Assembly: GCA_930367205.1 (NCBI GenBank)
Contig: OV884012.1
Span: 54,209,239 to 54,273,238 of the forward strand
Direction of reading: 5' to 3'
Length of the DNA stretch: 64,000 bases
Source: Acanthosoma haemorrhoidale
Lineage: Eukaryota; Arthropoda; Insecta; Hemiptera; Acanthosomatidae
Translations under genes and position numbers: made by a program
Notes under the pieces: generated by a model
Told to the model about the DNA's origin: nothing
The model's input: only the letters and a program-made list of their open reading frames with translations
The model's database searches: none
Shown here: positions 23,855 through 37,000 of the stretch, in pieces
Layout of the letters: every line of letters begins with the position of its first letter
How positions within the stretch are numbered: position 1 is the stretch's first letter

Positions 23855-23921
23855 AGTTTTGTATCACTGTGTATCAATTTAGTTTTGTATCACTGTGTAT
23901 CAATTTAGTTTTGTATCACAG
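23855..23921. repeat. 26-bp tandem repeat, about 2.6 copies
   Basis: AGTTTTGTATCACTGTGTAT plus CAATTT is repeated exactly at 23855-23880 and 23881-23906, then partially to 23921. The second copy is identical, indicating a recent slippage or duplication. Confidence 0.95.
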
Positions 23922-26900
23922 TTAAGAAAAGAAAGGTGAAAAGAAGCAGATTTCTGAGAAGTAAAATTTATTTCTAATATTTTTTCTAGTATGTTTTCTA
24001 GTATTTCGGGATTTGATATCTGATTTTAATTGGAGGATATTGTAAATGAAAGGATTTTTAGTCATCATAGTACTGAAGCAGACGGATCCTCTCAATATTT
24101 ATGTTACCTTACAGACTGTGTCCTTATCCATCATGAAAAAAAAAAAATACAAAATTTTTAATAATGAGCCGGAATTGGAAACAAAAGAATAGGCATAAAT
24201 TTAATATAAACCTCATATGAGCATAATAACCCAACAACAAAAGAACCGTATACATTAAGAGATAAAAGCAAATAAAAATAAAATCCTGAAATAAGCAATA
24301 ACCCAAGCAAGCTTAGCAAAACGCCAGAAAAAAATACAGAAGCCGAAATAAGAGCTTCAATATGTGCTTTATGTTATCAAAAATGAACCAAGACTATAAT
24401 CATTGTGAAATGATCAAAGTTCTGTACAAATAAAGATAAAAAATAACAGGTAAAGATAAAGATAAAAGCCAGTTGTAAGATGTTCTGGCTTACAGTCCCC
24501 TCATATAATAAAAAAAAGGTAAACACAATAGATGACAAAAACAAATTGTAAAACATCATAATATTATAAACTTCAAACGCTAACTATTGAAAAATAGATA
24601 AAATTTCCCCGGATATAATCGATTTATTATAAATAATAAAACAAGACATAAGTAATAGAAAAAGTAAAATTAATCAGTACTCGAACTAATTAAACTTCAA
24701 AAAAAATATTAAAATATAATATAAATATAGGGATTTTAGAAAAAATAAACAATTGTAATTATAAATATAAATAATGATCAGCTAGCGACTTAAGGGATGG
24801 GGTGACATTGGAGTAACAGCCGAATGTCAAGCACAAATGTCCTCATAAAATGTAAACCTAACAGTGTAATATGTAGCGTAATATTAACAATTTTAGTTAA
24901 TATTATTGTTAGATTTAACAAAAAATCTTAATACTTCAATTTAAATAAATAACAACACAAGAATGCTTTTTTTTTAAATTTATCATTTGGCAGTACAACA
25001 TAGTTACATAGTTTGTATAAAACCATCATAACACTTCTATGGCATGTGTAAGCTGTGTACTTTTGATAAAACTAAGATGAAAAATGTAACTTTCAAAACT
25101 CCTTGCGATTCGTCATATTTTATCTTGATCACTTGTCAAGCGTAGAACTTAATGACGTGCCAAAATGGTATGCGTGATACTGTCTCCTATGAAAAATGAC
25201 CAAAAAGGAAAATAACAGTAGCACAAAAAACGTTACCATATACCCATAATTTACTGACGGAATAACTAAAATTAAATAATGAAGGATCCATTTCAATCTA
25301 ATACAAGGATTCCAAGAAAATAGAAAAACGATGCATTTCTTTTGTTAGATTCTTAACGAATCTACTAAACGACTTTGTAATACAATTGAAAACAAAATAA
25401 ATCTGAATTTGTTAAGGCCTTTTTTTTAGAAAATTTAAATAATTAAATTGCATAATATTATAATTTAGGTTCACTGTACTGTAAATTTTATGAGCACAGT
25501 ATATGAGTCAATTTATACATCAAATTTAATTATATAGCAGTTAATAAAACTTCATAGGCATGAGACGTAATAAGAAGTATTAAGCTTCTAAATATAAATG
25601 AAATTCCCGGTTGTAAGTTTGTCGCAAAGATAATTTTTTCAGGGGGCTAGCCTCTCAATGTATATGATGACTAATATACATATACTAATATAATCATAAA
25701 CACCCCCCCCCTGGGTTTGCACCCCGGCACAAGCATTACTTTTTTAACATTAAAGATATACGTATAGAATTCATAATTCTAATATTAATATATATTAATA
25801 CAATATGCATTAGTAATAAAATGCCTAACATGTGAGGATATATTACAGTTTCGTAAATTTCCATCCATTTTTATTAGCATTCGTGTTTTTGAATCCACCA
25901 CCGTCTGTGGCTATGTAATGTAATTAGATGTCATAAAATTTTCATTATTTAATGCCAATTAAGTATTATTTATCTTAATTAATATTAATTTTATTTAATA
26001 ACTGTAATTGAGTATTGTTCGCTTTAATTTTGTGTGAGGTTCCAATGTTCTTTTACGAAGTGTATACTTTTTAAACGGTGACAGTTTGTGTTAAAGGTTA
26101 TCATTCATAATTAAATAAGTAAAGGTCAGCTCGTCATAATTTTCGGGAGTTAAATTAAGGATTCCGTATTATTCATTTTAATCAGATGTGTAAATTAATA
26201 CATATAAATCAGTCATCTTAAGGACGCGTAAATATATATGTAATATATGTGTGGGTTCTGTGTTTAAGCGACTAAAAATGAAAGAATGATTGCGTTGATC
26301 ACCCTTGTGGTTGGCATGCCCAAAAAACTTTAATTCTATTTATCTATTCTAAATAGTTTTACGACATTTTTTTCATTTATTCTAATACCTAAATTAATAA
26401 AATTAAAAACAGTGGGTCTATTATGTTATCTGTTTTATCTAATTTACTGAAAATCTGATAGGAAATAAGCCAAAGAAAATAAGTTCTGTATTGTTGCGTG
26501 AACTGGTGGAGATACATCTGTACATGCATAGGTACATCTGTGTAATGGGAGGCATGAGGTCCGAAACCCGAAACTACTCATTATACACACTGGCCGTTGT
26601 AGAGTTCTCCTTTTTCGCCCCTTCCGGGCTCCTTCCACCGTTTAATTATCGAGGGGTCCAGCTAAGCTGCTAACTTACTAATTCTAGGCTAGGCACAGGC
26701 ACAAAACCAGTAGTTTATCGAATTATCTCTGGAAAAAAATCCTAGAGGAAGGCTCCTACAAGTCAAGATAAAAAATATGGAATAAAAACAGAGTATTATC
26801 TCAAAGTATAAGAGCAATTTTCAGGGCTAATTTTCTAATTGGAGGTATAGTTCTGTTTTGTTTTCATCTATCAAACAGTAGACTGTTTATAATTATTGGT

Positions 26901-27027
26901 AATTTGTTTTAAAAGCGATTACCCTCTCTCTGTGGGATATTGGCATCTATAGCATTATTGTTCATTAGTTCAATTATTATTCAAATACAAATCATAAATT
27001 TTAAGCGACAAAAGTGACTCATGTATG
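23922..27027. other. Very A/T-rich, A-rich runs; no gene recognised
   Basis: Between about 23400 and 24780 the plus strand is strongly A-rich, with AATAAAAA-type runs. Minus-strand frames of Phe/Leu/Ile at 23299-24559 simply reflect this composition. 25700-25735 has a C8 run then GGGTTTGCACCCCGGCAC, faintly like a tRNA T-arm. Confidence 0.45.
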
Positions 27028-27100
27028 AGGAGTAGAGTGGTTATAGTATTCGATTCATGATATGCATTTCAAATATATGACAGGGGTTTTTCCCGCACTA
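27028..27100 (+). repeat. tRNA-derived sequence (SINE head or tRNA pseudogene)
   Basis: GTAGAGTGGTTATAGTATTCG resembles a pol III A box region, and 44 nt on GGGGTTTTTCCCGCACT resembles a T arm and B box, at tRNA spacing. Acceptor and anticodon stems do not pair well, so this is not a functional tRNA. An A-rich AAAAAGAAAG follows. Confidence 0.4.
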
Positions 27101-30100
27101 AAAAGAAAGTTTCGGCATTTATAATATGCTAGATAATAAGAATATGCCAGACTTGTGGATACGAAGTTGATGGATATAAATTAGAATACTCGTAAGTAGC
27201 GTAAAAAATATAAGGGAGGAATCACTAGATGTCCTCTGCATTCACGCCAACACACCATTTTGTTGTCTAAGTCACATCCCCTGGTTGTGAATAAATAAAG
27301 TCCGAAAAATGATTACTGCGGTCAACTTGCAGGCTGTCGTTTATGGCTAGAGAAACAAAATTATATTAATTTTTTCAATAATTTATGCCAGCTTGCGATT
27401 TTTGAAAAATATTAATGGACAGAATGATGGAGGCCAGATGCCCGTAAAAAGCAATTCAACCGGCAAAGTACGCAATAGCGCAGCAATAGCCTATGAGAGT
27501 TCACACTTATTATAATTTATATATCCCTTGTCAGTCCCATGTAGCGATGACAATATTTTTGCATAATTAATGACGGAGGTACTATACACGACAAGTGTGT
27601 ACATAAAGGAAATACCAGAGAGTGAAGGGTCCCGTGAAAGAGAGACCTTGATGGCACTAGTTCTAGTGTGACCGGTGCTCTTTACGCAAACGCAACGGAA
27701 TGCATCTGTAGCACGATATGTATCTAATCTTAATTAGCATCTAATCAAGCCGGGGATAGGAAGGTGCGGATCGTAAATCAGCCCCCTCCCGAGAAAAGCG
27801 AGTTCCTCAAATGCCCGACGTTCTTGAAATACGGTAGCTACAAGAGGTACAGTCTTGCCATGCACTTCCTGGCACATTAATTTATGTCTAGTAAGGAGTG
27901 AGCAGGTCCTTGGCTAGGATAGCTAACACCGTGATGAGGATCCGCCTTTCTTCAACCACATTCCCGTCGGTCGTCCTCTGTACTCGAGCCAAAACGTACC
28001 GGCTTCATAAATATCGCTTCCGTACCAGAAACATTCCAGAAAAACAAGATCGGCTTTATGCCACTTCTAATCAGCCAGTGGCCTCACCATCGATATCGTG
28101 GATTTTTCACAATTATGATTGTTTTTGAGCCTAGGCTGTCATAGATGTCTAAAATCCAATACATAATCAGCATAAATTTAAAAATCACTTATGAAGAAAA
28201 ATATAACAAATTATAACTTGCGGCATATAAACTGTATACTGTATACTTATACAGGAAATATTTCAGATTTGAATCTCAATGTCATATTTCAACAAATTTT
28301 AAATACGAGTGGATTTTTGGGATATCACTTCAGGTCTAAATCACGTCTTGCGCATTTATTTGGTGTACAAAATGTTGTATACGTGGTCATTTTGGTTTTA
28401 ACGTAATAACTAAGCATGTATATTAGCAAAATTATTATGAATAAAATTAAACCAAAGAAAGTTTCCTGCAATTATTTCCATGCGTTTTTTTTATTATGCG
28501 GTGAATAGTATTATAAGACATTCTGTCAAAACTTATTCAGACACCCAAATCCTATAGGTATATGATTATACCAATACGAAAATCGTTAAATGATTTAATC
28601 AAAATATGGTAGGAGGGAGCACTCCGAGCAAACATAGATAGTACAGAATTCTGGAAAGATACCCAAGCGCTAAGGGGGTCTTCCCTTCCCAAGCCTTAGG
28701 ATGTAAAACTCCAGTAAGTAAGTAAGTCCAGTCACGTTAAAACTTAAACGTAAATTCATGTAAAATCTAATTTCAAATTCGAGGTCCTACGTTGTTATAC
28801 CAAAGTCGCCCTAGAACCAGGTTAATAAAGACTTCATATGATGATGGATATGAATGACCAATACCAGAATCTCCTACACAGATTATATTTGAGCACTGTT
28901 ATTTGCTTTTTTTCCTGTCCATGCAGCGAGGTAAACCAACATCAAAGCGAGCAATTTAAGCCCCGACGATGACATAAAACGTCACTCACACGCATGCCGG
29001 ACCGTGAAATAAAAGTAATCTGTTGGTGGTTTTAAAGTCTGTTTGAAGAGCTTTATTGACTAACTGAGCGGTAAATTTAGCCACGTGTAAACACGAAGTT
29101 GTCAGAAAATAGCGGTTAATTTTGGAATCCAACTACACGTTTCACAAAACATTTTCTCCTGATGTTAACCCCTTCCTCAAAAAGCTCAGTAACGTTAAAA
29201 ACATATTATGAACAAAACCGTATCTCTGCCTATTTTTCTATATCCGCCTTTCCACGGATATCTTAAACCACGAATTTACTTAACTAACCATAAATGAGTT
29301 TTTTACTCGTATGCTTACTATGTAGGCAAGGAAGCTATCATAAATGTAAGCTTAAGTGCAGCTGTACTATTAGAACCCTCACAAAAAGTAAGCCACAGCT
29401 TAAGTAAAGGTAATTTCCACAGGAATTGGATCATAGACCACCATTAAGCCTTAATGAACACCACCTACTTTTAGAGCCTCTTTAGTCGTGAAAAATTGTT
29501 TTAATTATCTCATATTTTCTATTTACGATTATAAATTTTCTTAATAACTTTAGAGCATATTACAAAAAATAAGTTCTACAGTAGAGGTTACCAGTTTTGA
29601 TAAATATCTGTTCTCTATAAATAAAAAAATAAGCAAAAACTAGTCACGTTTTAATGGAACTTCTTATACCGTCTGCATTTTAAATTCAACTTACATGCGT
29701 CACCTATATTTCTTTTAGAATTTATCTAGCTTGAAATAACACCTCTGTAACTTCATATAATATAAACGTAAAATAGCACCAAAGCCTGGTTATTAATTCC
29801 ATTCCTTTTTCTTTGCTATATAAATAGGGGGTCTACTCCCCTTAGTTTTCCCTAGTTAAATAATATTTTTTTATTAAGAATGAAATTATAAACAATTTCA
29901 TTATGAAAAGTTTGATAAATAAATCTTGATACTGAGATTTAATAAAGAGAAAACATGGGATGGTCGGGAATTAAGCACATATTCGATCTCCTTTAAAAGT
30001 TTACTTATCTTAGTTACAGATTTCAAAAAATTGTCACTACTTAGCTTTTAAACGTAATTTTTTGTATCAAACATTTAACATATAAAAGTATATATATTAA

Positions 30101-31208
30101 TTGTTAATAACAGTACGTATCTCGCAGTTTTATTATTTATTTGCGAACGAGAAATATTTTTTATAAGAGTGATTCAAACACATACTATTCCCTCTCGAAT
30201 TTGACTAATCCTTCTTTTCAGTGGGCCTCTCAATTACATTAATACATTTGCTAGTTGCGATGTTTTTCATGTTGACTGCAATGTAGCCATATTTATTTAA
30301 ATTATTTTAATTTGTTTCCTTCTTATAGTAGCCTACAGAAAACACATTTATTTATTTACTATGGGTCCCTTCCAGCATTAGTATATCATATGCAATCAAA
30401 ATTATACACATTGCTTTATCAGCATTATACGTGTTAATTTATATATTTCTAACCTGATTCCATAACGTTAACATCTCTACCATGATAAATGATTTACTGA
30501 ACCAAAACATAGATGTAAAACATTAGTAAATTAAAGGGCAATAACTCAAATTTCCAGGCGGCAGACAAACCCACATCTGTTACTAATAAAGTGGAAGACC
30601 CGGCCCTTGGTAAAAAATCCTTAGTCGGCACCTGACAGAGGTTCGGTTCATAACAGACGGTCTGTAATACGAACTCAGCTCTGTTTGCTCTCATACATCT
30701 CGGGGCTCATCACGTTTCAAAACCACTATTTTTTGTCCCCACTCTAACATCTTAATTTTTTTTTTCATCCCTTACTACTCTACCCTGTTCACCCATTCAT
30801 AGGTTTATCTTAATATGGGATGTGGGTTTTAACAAAGGCGTGGTTAGGCATGTCTAAGAAAACAAAATTAACGAATATAAACAATGAAAGCACTTAAGTA
30901 CATCTGTCTGTCTTCGCTTTTACTAATATGAAAAAAACCTTACTTATCTTAATATTGCAGACATTTATTTCCTTTCATACGACATACTAAGTTTTAGTTG
31001 ACCTAGACACGTTCAATTTTACATAATGGAACCGATTGATTTCTGGGTGGCACCCCTAATCCCATAATAAAATCATTAACGTAACATTAAAAAGAAATGT
31101 TTTGATAATCGAAATCATGATAATTACCATCTCAAATTCAAAACTTAAGCGTTCCCAATACAAATATGTGGCGTGTTTTCGGTTTCAGCGTATTTTGATT
31201 GCTAATAG
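27101..31208. other. No gene recognised
   Basis: AT-rich. A GC-richer patch at 30540-30710 with a 66-codon minus-strand frame has no family signature. It ends at the 14-bp target duplication at 31209. Confidence 0.45.
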
Positions 31209-31222
31209 TTAGTAACGCTATT

Positions 31223-31415
31223 CACTCGCTCATTCATACAAACAGCCCAGAGGCCCCCCAAGTCCACATGGTTGTCACCTCCCTCGCGTGCGAAGGAGGA
31301 AACGGAGTCTTGGGAAGTCCCCCACGCTCCTCCGTCAGCCGCGTCACTGGATAAGAGCCAGCGGAGGCTAACCATGAGCACGAGAGCCACAGACACTCAG
31401 GACATGATTAGAGAA
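31223..31415 (-). repeat. Short retroelement copy, truncated at both ends
   Basis: Minus strand from CTCTAATCATGTCCTGAG to GTATGAATGAGCGAGTG. Against the 59.2 kb copy it lacks 9 nt after GGGCTGTTTGT, keeping the short reading frame, and stops before the hairpin tail, right at the target duplication. It abuts a second tail copy at 31416. Confidence 0.75.
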
Positions 31416-31555
31416 CTCGCTCATACATACTATATATACAAACAGCCCAGAGGCCCCCCAAGTCCACATGGTTGTCACCTCCCTCGCGTACGAAAGAGGA
31501 AGCGGAGTCTTGGGAAGTCCCCCACGCTCCTCCGTTTTTTTTTTTGTTTTTTTTT
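31416..31555 (-). repeat. Short-element 3' tail fused to the LINE A-rich end
   Basis: The minus strand reads A9 C A11 (31555-31535) and then CGGAGGAGCGTGGGGGACTT onward to GTATGTATGAGCGAG. The same joint occurs at 40.40 kb, including the unusual TGTTTGTATATATAGTATG that is not in the other copies, so the fusion predates the two insertions. Confidence 0.75.
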
Positions 31556-31792
31556 CTAAACCCCTTGAAGTTATACAATGAAAATATTAATAAGATACTT
31601 TGCAAAATTCTCCTCATTCTGCTATGCGCAGATGCATTTGAATGAAAAATTGAAGGAGTTCGTGTTACTCAACAATACAGATTGTGGTTAAAATATAATA
31701 ACTTGAAAACAAATCTAGGTGATGGGGCTCACCTTCAGTTTAAAAATGGGAGAAAAAACTGACAAACTAAAAACTATACCTAGAACCTAAAA

Positions 31793-32346
31793 CTAAAGCG
31801 TTCCAGCCACGACAGCGTCCTGCCATCGATGGGGGAACGGAGCGGGGGTTATAGTGTTAAACACCGGGTTTGTCAAATATTGTAATGAGTCGAAAAATTT
31901 GATATGTCTACGCTGGATGAATTCATCCACCGTAGGCAGCTCAAATATCTCATGCAGCTCACTGTTGCTCCGCTGCTCGAATGAAGTACCTCTGACCACT
32001 TTCATCAGTATACCGTTTTGGAATTGTTGGAGTTTCTTAGCTGTCGTATACGTCAGATAACGAAATAGCGGTGCACCATACAGCAGAGTAGACCTGAGTA
32101 TGCTCTTGTAAATCAGTAGCTTGAGACGCAGTGATAGATTGGGGGAAGTCAATAAGTGCGTAAGCCGGTAAGACTTCATGCGTGTATGCTTTAACTTCTT
32201 CGCAAAATGGTTACTAAAACGGAGGTGTCTGTCCATTTTAATTCCCAGATATACTAGGTTGTTAGCTGGTGAATTTTCCTCCGTTCCTACTATGTAACTA
32301 GTAGGGCACGGGCTAATTCCCTTTTGAAAAGAGAAAATTACACAGT
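31793..32346 (-). pseudogene. Jockey-type LINE reverse transcriptase, C-terminal fragment
   Basis: An open minus-strand frame from about 32346 to a stop at 31793-31795. It encodes CVIFSFQKG, then NNLVYLGIKMDRHLRFSNHF, a typical YLG...D..L thumb start of Jockey/R1-group non-LTR elements, then LLIYKSILRSTLLYGAPLF, KKLQQFQN and ELPTVDEFI, and ends HRWQDAVVAGTL. All are hallmarks of the RT C-terminal region. The catalytic palm is missing, so it is a dead 5'-truncated fragment. A 3' UTR of about 237 bp follows to the A-rich joint. The copy at 40.65 kb is homologous and extends further upstream. Confidence 0.85.
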
Positions 32347-32425
32347 TTTTTTTTTTTTTTTTCTTCATAGCCCCTTTAAATTTACAGATAATTATATATA
32401 ATTATAGATCCTCAGGCGAATCTAT
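32347..32425 (-). mobile_element. 79-bp poly(A)-ended nested insertion
   Basis: AATTACACAGT is repeated at 32336-32346 and 32426-32436. On the minus strand the insert starts ATAGATTCGCCTGAGGATC and ends in GGGGCTATGAAG plus about 16-18 A. It interrupts the LINE coding fragment at CVI. It contains ATAGAT...ATCTAT, which can form a small hairpin, and an AT palindrome. Size, duplication and poly(A) fit a retrotransposed small RNA or a severely truncated element. CTCAGGTGAATCTA at 59057-59070, next to a T-run, is similar. Confidence 0.75.
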
Positions 32426-32436
32426 AATTACACAGT

Positions 32437-32657
32437 CTGCCGAGTCACTGGATAAGAGGCAGTGGAGGCTAACCAAGAGCGCGAGAGCCAAAGACTCTCA
32501 GGACATGATTAGAGAAACTGGCCATTGCCAGGACTCCCACTGTCCCTTATTTATAGCAGGTCACGAGGCCACTGCCATTTTAGTCTCCGAGGAGGATTAT
32601 AGGGATGAGTGGTGCAGTGCAATGACTGTGCTGGGGAATTAGGGTGGTTGGATAGGT
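32437..32657 (-). repeat. Short retroelement 5' head
   Basis: Minus strand from CCTATCCAACC or just inside it, through TATAATCCTCCTCGGAGACT, ATGGCAGTGGCCTCGTGACC and GGGAGTCCTGGCAATGGCC. The 62.1 kb copy carries matching TATAATCCTACTCG and GTGGCAGTGGCCTCGAGAC, showing that the head belongs to the short family. The 59.2 kb copy begins at GGAGTCCTGG. Here it joins the LINE frame at GACTGTGTAATT. Confidence 0.65.
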
Positions 32658-32671
32658 TTAGTAACGCTATT

Positions 32672-33937
32672 AAAAACATAACGCTTGCAATTAGTAGAAG
32701 TGTTTACATAGTTAATCATATTTTTGCAACTCTTTGAGAATGGTATAAAACTATATGTATGTATAGTAGTATTGTATTATCAGAAAAAAAAACTATATAT
32801 TTTAAAAGCATAATAAAAAACAGACCGGATCAAGCTTTATATGTTCAAGTATCTTATAAGGAATAAGAAAAAGTATGGAAATAATACCAAAACGTGAAAA
32901 ATCTCAGACTGGTCTGCTTTTAAGAATATATTTTGACAATCATTAGAATTGTATTTTAATATACGGAACTCACGCAGTGACAATGGCCTGTAACAGGAAA
33001 ATCTACCGATACTATTCTCCAGATTATTCTTCCTTTATTTCTTTTTTTTTTTTTTTTTTTTTTTAAAGTCTATAAATGATAGTTCAAGTAATCCTTGGAT
33101 TAGATAAGAATATATAACATATATAATTAATATAACACTATATAAACACAACACATACACACAAGAGGTAGCTGGAGCAGGATCCATGATGTGAAAACGG
33201 AATGCTTTGACAACTGAGATCACTGTTTAATAAATTGTTATCAAAAGAGTATGTTAGCAAGGAAGCGGGCTCCCTCAACACTGTATTCTGCATGTTACCC
33301 CAACAGATACCTGGGCTGCGCCACCCGTCAGAAAGTTTAAAGGTTTTTGCCGCTAGAGGACCCGTTTGATCGTATTTTAATAGTCGGGAAAAAGGAAAGA
33401 TTATTATAGAGCCCTTATAGTAAATATTTGGTATAGGCAGGCGGAGATGGACTGGACATAGGGTAGCTCGTTATTAAAGCAGATAAGGCTGAAACCCTTC
33501 CAGTCCAGAACCGCCCTAATTATTCTACTGCTCCCCATTTACCAGCAGGTTCTCAACACTTTTACCTGAGTGTAAACAAGCTGGATGTTTACCTTTGTAT
33601 AAGTGGACGATTTATGGAGATTCCAGGACAAGATAAATGGCAAATTTATCTCCCTCGTCCTCTCAGCTGAGTTTGTTTTGGAGTTAGTAATTGGAGTGGG
33701 GGTGGCGAGTGCGAAGGGGGTCCTTTTCATCCAACTCCCTATAAAAAAAATTGATGTCCGTCTTGCTCGGAACACTCAAAAACAAATAATTGGTCGTTGA
33801 GCACATGTTTATGACCAACTAAACGTTAATAGACGAGGAAATAAAAAAGATAAAAATCAAGTTGTTGTTGTAGTCTAAAAAAACAGTTCCTCCTCCTTAC
33901 CATTGATTCTTCTATCTCTTCTATTTTAAAATTAATG
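32672..33937. other. No gene recognised; poly(T) tract with possible retrosequence
   Basis: T22-class run at about 33042-33063. Read on the minus strand, this is a poly(A) tail after about 180 nt of unplaced sequence (33240-33064), perhaps a processed insertion. No duplication was found around it. Confidence 0.4.
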
Positions 33938-34010
33938 ACCACTTGGTCTAGGGGTACGATTTCACGGTTGGGTGCAGGAGGTCCCGTCTTCAAATCGCGA
34001 CCCAAGGCTT
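33938..34010 (+). repeat. tRNA-Pro(TGG)-derived pseudogene or SINE head
   Basis: Aligned from memory with insect tRNA-Pro, it keeps the TTGGTCTAGGGGTA D arm (A box), an anticodon loop with TTGGGTG (TGG anticodon), GGAGGTCCCG, and the T-loop TTCAAAT. The acceptor ends (GACCACT and CCCAAGG) do not pair and the T stem is broken, so it is not a working tRNA. The 3' part TCAAATCGCGACCCAAG plus CTTTTT is repeated at 20.92 kb, which favours a SINE family over a lone pseudogene. Confidence 0.7.
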
Positions 34011-37000
34011 TTTTTCTGATTTATACAATAATAATTAATAAAGATTCTTTTACTGCTTATATGCGACAGTATTTGGAACCTTATGTTAATCCCTTTACAT
34101 GAAGTATCGTCTAATCAATAAAATGCACCAAAATCAACTTTAAAACCCCAACTCCATGCAAATTGAACTCAATATTGTTTTGTTAAAAACAATTTTAATA
34201 AACTATTTGTTATAATTTCAGTAATGATATATTATTGAGCCTTCACCAATCGATATCTGATTCAATTAAATAGTCCCTCGGAACGGATATGGAACAAAGA
34301 GGAGGCATGGAGGATAATGACGGCACAAAAGTGACCCACAGACAAAGATCCATCAGTGAATTGATATTTTTGTGCCGACGGACAACCAGAGGATAAATGG
34401 GGCGGAAGTAATCGAAGATTGAGGTTTTCACGGTTGAATCAGCTCCCCTTCAATCTCGGGATCACTTGGGCAGGGTCCAGGTCAGCTAGTCGGTAACTGC
34501 TGCTAATCGTTACGGTTATGGTTATGGGGAGGCATGGGTTACGCTGCAACAGAACCTCCTACATGCAGCAGGAACATGAGTATCATCGCTCATATCATCC
34601 ATGCTTTAAATAGTTTTACTTTAATGATTACAGGTGACTTAAATGTTTAATCAGTCAGATGTATTTCTTTTTAGTAGACGCATCGCTTGCATGCTTAAAA
34701 CTACCTAAGATACTTAGTTAGCTTTGAGAATTGTGATCGCTCTCCTCATGCTTATCACGAATTATTGCTGAGGAAAGTTTCTTTGTTAGAAATGTATCAT
34801 TGTCTCCTTGTAATAATAATGGCAATCATAGTAATGTGAAAACCCTCTCTCGGTACTAATACCCACTCAGCAAAAATTGCAAAAGTCCAATGTATCACAG
34901 GGTTTTGTTGCGGTGGCAAAAACGTTATAAACAGAATATTAATGATAGTTTTCATAATGTTTTGTAATAATTGTCAACTAATGTCCCAAACTCATTTTAA
35001 ATATCAGGGATTACCAGGACTTAGAAGAATTTGATTTGAAAATATGTTTACTTTTTTAATTACCAAATAACTCATAAATTATGATGACCCTTACCTATTA
35101 TTAAGTATCATCTGCGCAATAAATGTAACTACCATCTGAAGGATAATATTTCTACATCAAGGATAGTTTCAGTTAAATATGCAAAAACGACTTTATCGTC
35201 GGTTTTAATGACTTATTAATTATGGATTTAAAATACAGATTGTATATTATCATCAGACCGAATTCAATAGCGAAATTAATTAGATAAGCTACTCTACTTC
35301 CAAATTTATATCATTAATGGTTATGTTGTCGACACATCAATTGAAATCTCTCTCAAAAATTTCATGTATCTAGGTTGAGCGAGGGGATTAACAATAACCA
35401 GAACCGACTGGCAGAAAATAGGGAGAAAACATTATGTGTATAAAAAAAAAATGAGGTTCCAGCTATGAATCACAAATTGTATGTCACTTCAAAACATTAA
35501 CATGAATCTCGAAAACGTAAATTCTAACAATTTTTTTTTTGAACGGTGCAGCAGACGCCGATTAGTTCAAAATATAGTGAACGCTTTTGATGGAAAAGAT
35601 CTTGTAAATAGTTGGAACTAAATTAAAAGACGGTCGGCAGTTGTCGTGATTATCAAGTGACCTTTTCTCCGTAGAGTAATGTTATAGTGTTGAAGCTGGG
35701 TTTGACTTAATGAGCGCTAAAAAAGTTTTAACATGAAAACAGTTTCAAGACAATATCGCATTATTTGAGAATATCTTGTGTGTGTGAATAATATCACACA
35801 AGGCGATCAATAGGTTATTGTAAAGATAAAGAACCCACGTAATGGACAAGTATGACTTTGTTATGATCTCATTGGGAGATAGCAACAATAGCTGCACCGT
35901 CTTTTAACTTGGAATCTTATTAATGGAGTCATGTGAAGCGGTTAGATTAAGAAATAAAATGCCTTCAGTCTCACCACAGCTTTAATGATTTCGACGGACT
36001 CTGCGAAAATTACTATAGTACTTGCCGGCTACTAGCACCTGAGAATGTCCCTCGTAAACGTTCGGGTAGGAATCTATACAGTCGTAGGGAGACAGAAGGT
36101 GTTTTATTTCATTACTTAGAATAGCCTTGAAACTACACCGTAAATGGAACATGTTAGTAAGTCGCATAAGTGGTCGTTTGAGTGAAAAGCAAAAGTAAAG
36201 CAGCTTTAAGAAAATTCCGTTGGAGATAATCTGTTTCTATCCTTCTATTCAGTTCTGGAACCTCAGTGCCCTCTAATGATCCGAATTAGAGTATAGATTA
36301 CATGCAACTGGTAGGCGGGCACCATCACAGGGCAATTTACAGTGTAATTAGTTACTGTTCCACTCCCCCCTACAGATAACATTCTCAAAACTATAAATTA
36401 GTACACTTTCCAGTCAAAGCTACCGACCTCTTCATCGTTATCTCCTACAATTATCTCCGGCGGTTAATCAAATCGTGTAGCAAGTAGTGTTTTTTTTTTT
36501 CTAATGCGGCCGTAGCGCTGTACCGTGCGAAGTGAGCCACAAAACAATCGTACAAGCCCCATTAGAAAGGGAGACGGAACGATGCGATTGTTGATAACGA
36601 CACCCAATCGATAAGACTGAAAAAGTGGACGTGGAAAGTCTTAGTGGTGGAATGATTCATTACATCAAGGAAAAGAAATGGCAGTTGTAATTTGGCGACA
36701 GGCGGGTATCTAACCTAGAAATGTTAGAAATATTGTTGTAACTAGTTATTAGGAATTGGAGCAAGGGGCTAGGTCATCTCTTTTTCAGCCATTTTAATTT
36801 ATTATATCAACTATCTGTTTGCCTCTTAGGGAGTATCGCAGTTACTCCTGTTTTAAACAACTGTTAGCCACACTTACTTTGAAAACAATACTTTACTTTT
36901 TTACACTTTTTTTTATCGTGACTGGAGGCTTGCGTGTATCTTGATTTTCCCCAACTGAGATAAAAAATACCCACTAATGCGTTGATCTTCCTCCGAATTT

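Larger units (their letters stand above)
31209..32671 (-). mobile_element. Composite retroelement insertion with 14-bp target duplication
   Basis: TTAGTAACGCTATT lies at 31209-31222 and 32658-32671, enclosing 1435 bp. In minus-strand order the insert has the short family's 5' head (32657-32437), a Jockey-type LINE C-terminal coding fragment and 3' UTR interrupted by a 79-bp nested insertion, an A-rich joint, the short family's 3' tail (31534-31416), then a second partial short-element copy (31415-31223). The outer duplication shows the whole block arrived as one insertion event or grew inside one. Confidence 0.75.

Noticed and set aside
23299..24559. Three Phe/Leu-rich minus-strand frames resembling membrane proteins
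   Set aside because: They follow from an A-rich plus strand. Weak mutual similarity is explained by composition.
25700..25735. T-arm-like GGGTTTGCACCCCGGCAC
   Set aside because: No D-arm or acceptor partner; adjacent C8 run.
31272..31559. Plus-strand frame with PRGPPSPHGCHLPR, also at 40.3 and 51.6 kb
   Set aside because: Antisense of the short element. It is open too, but the opposite orientation is favoured by the A-rich ends and 5' truncations. Kept as a caution for the short-frame finding.
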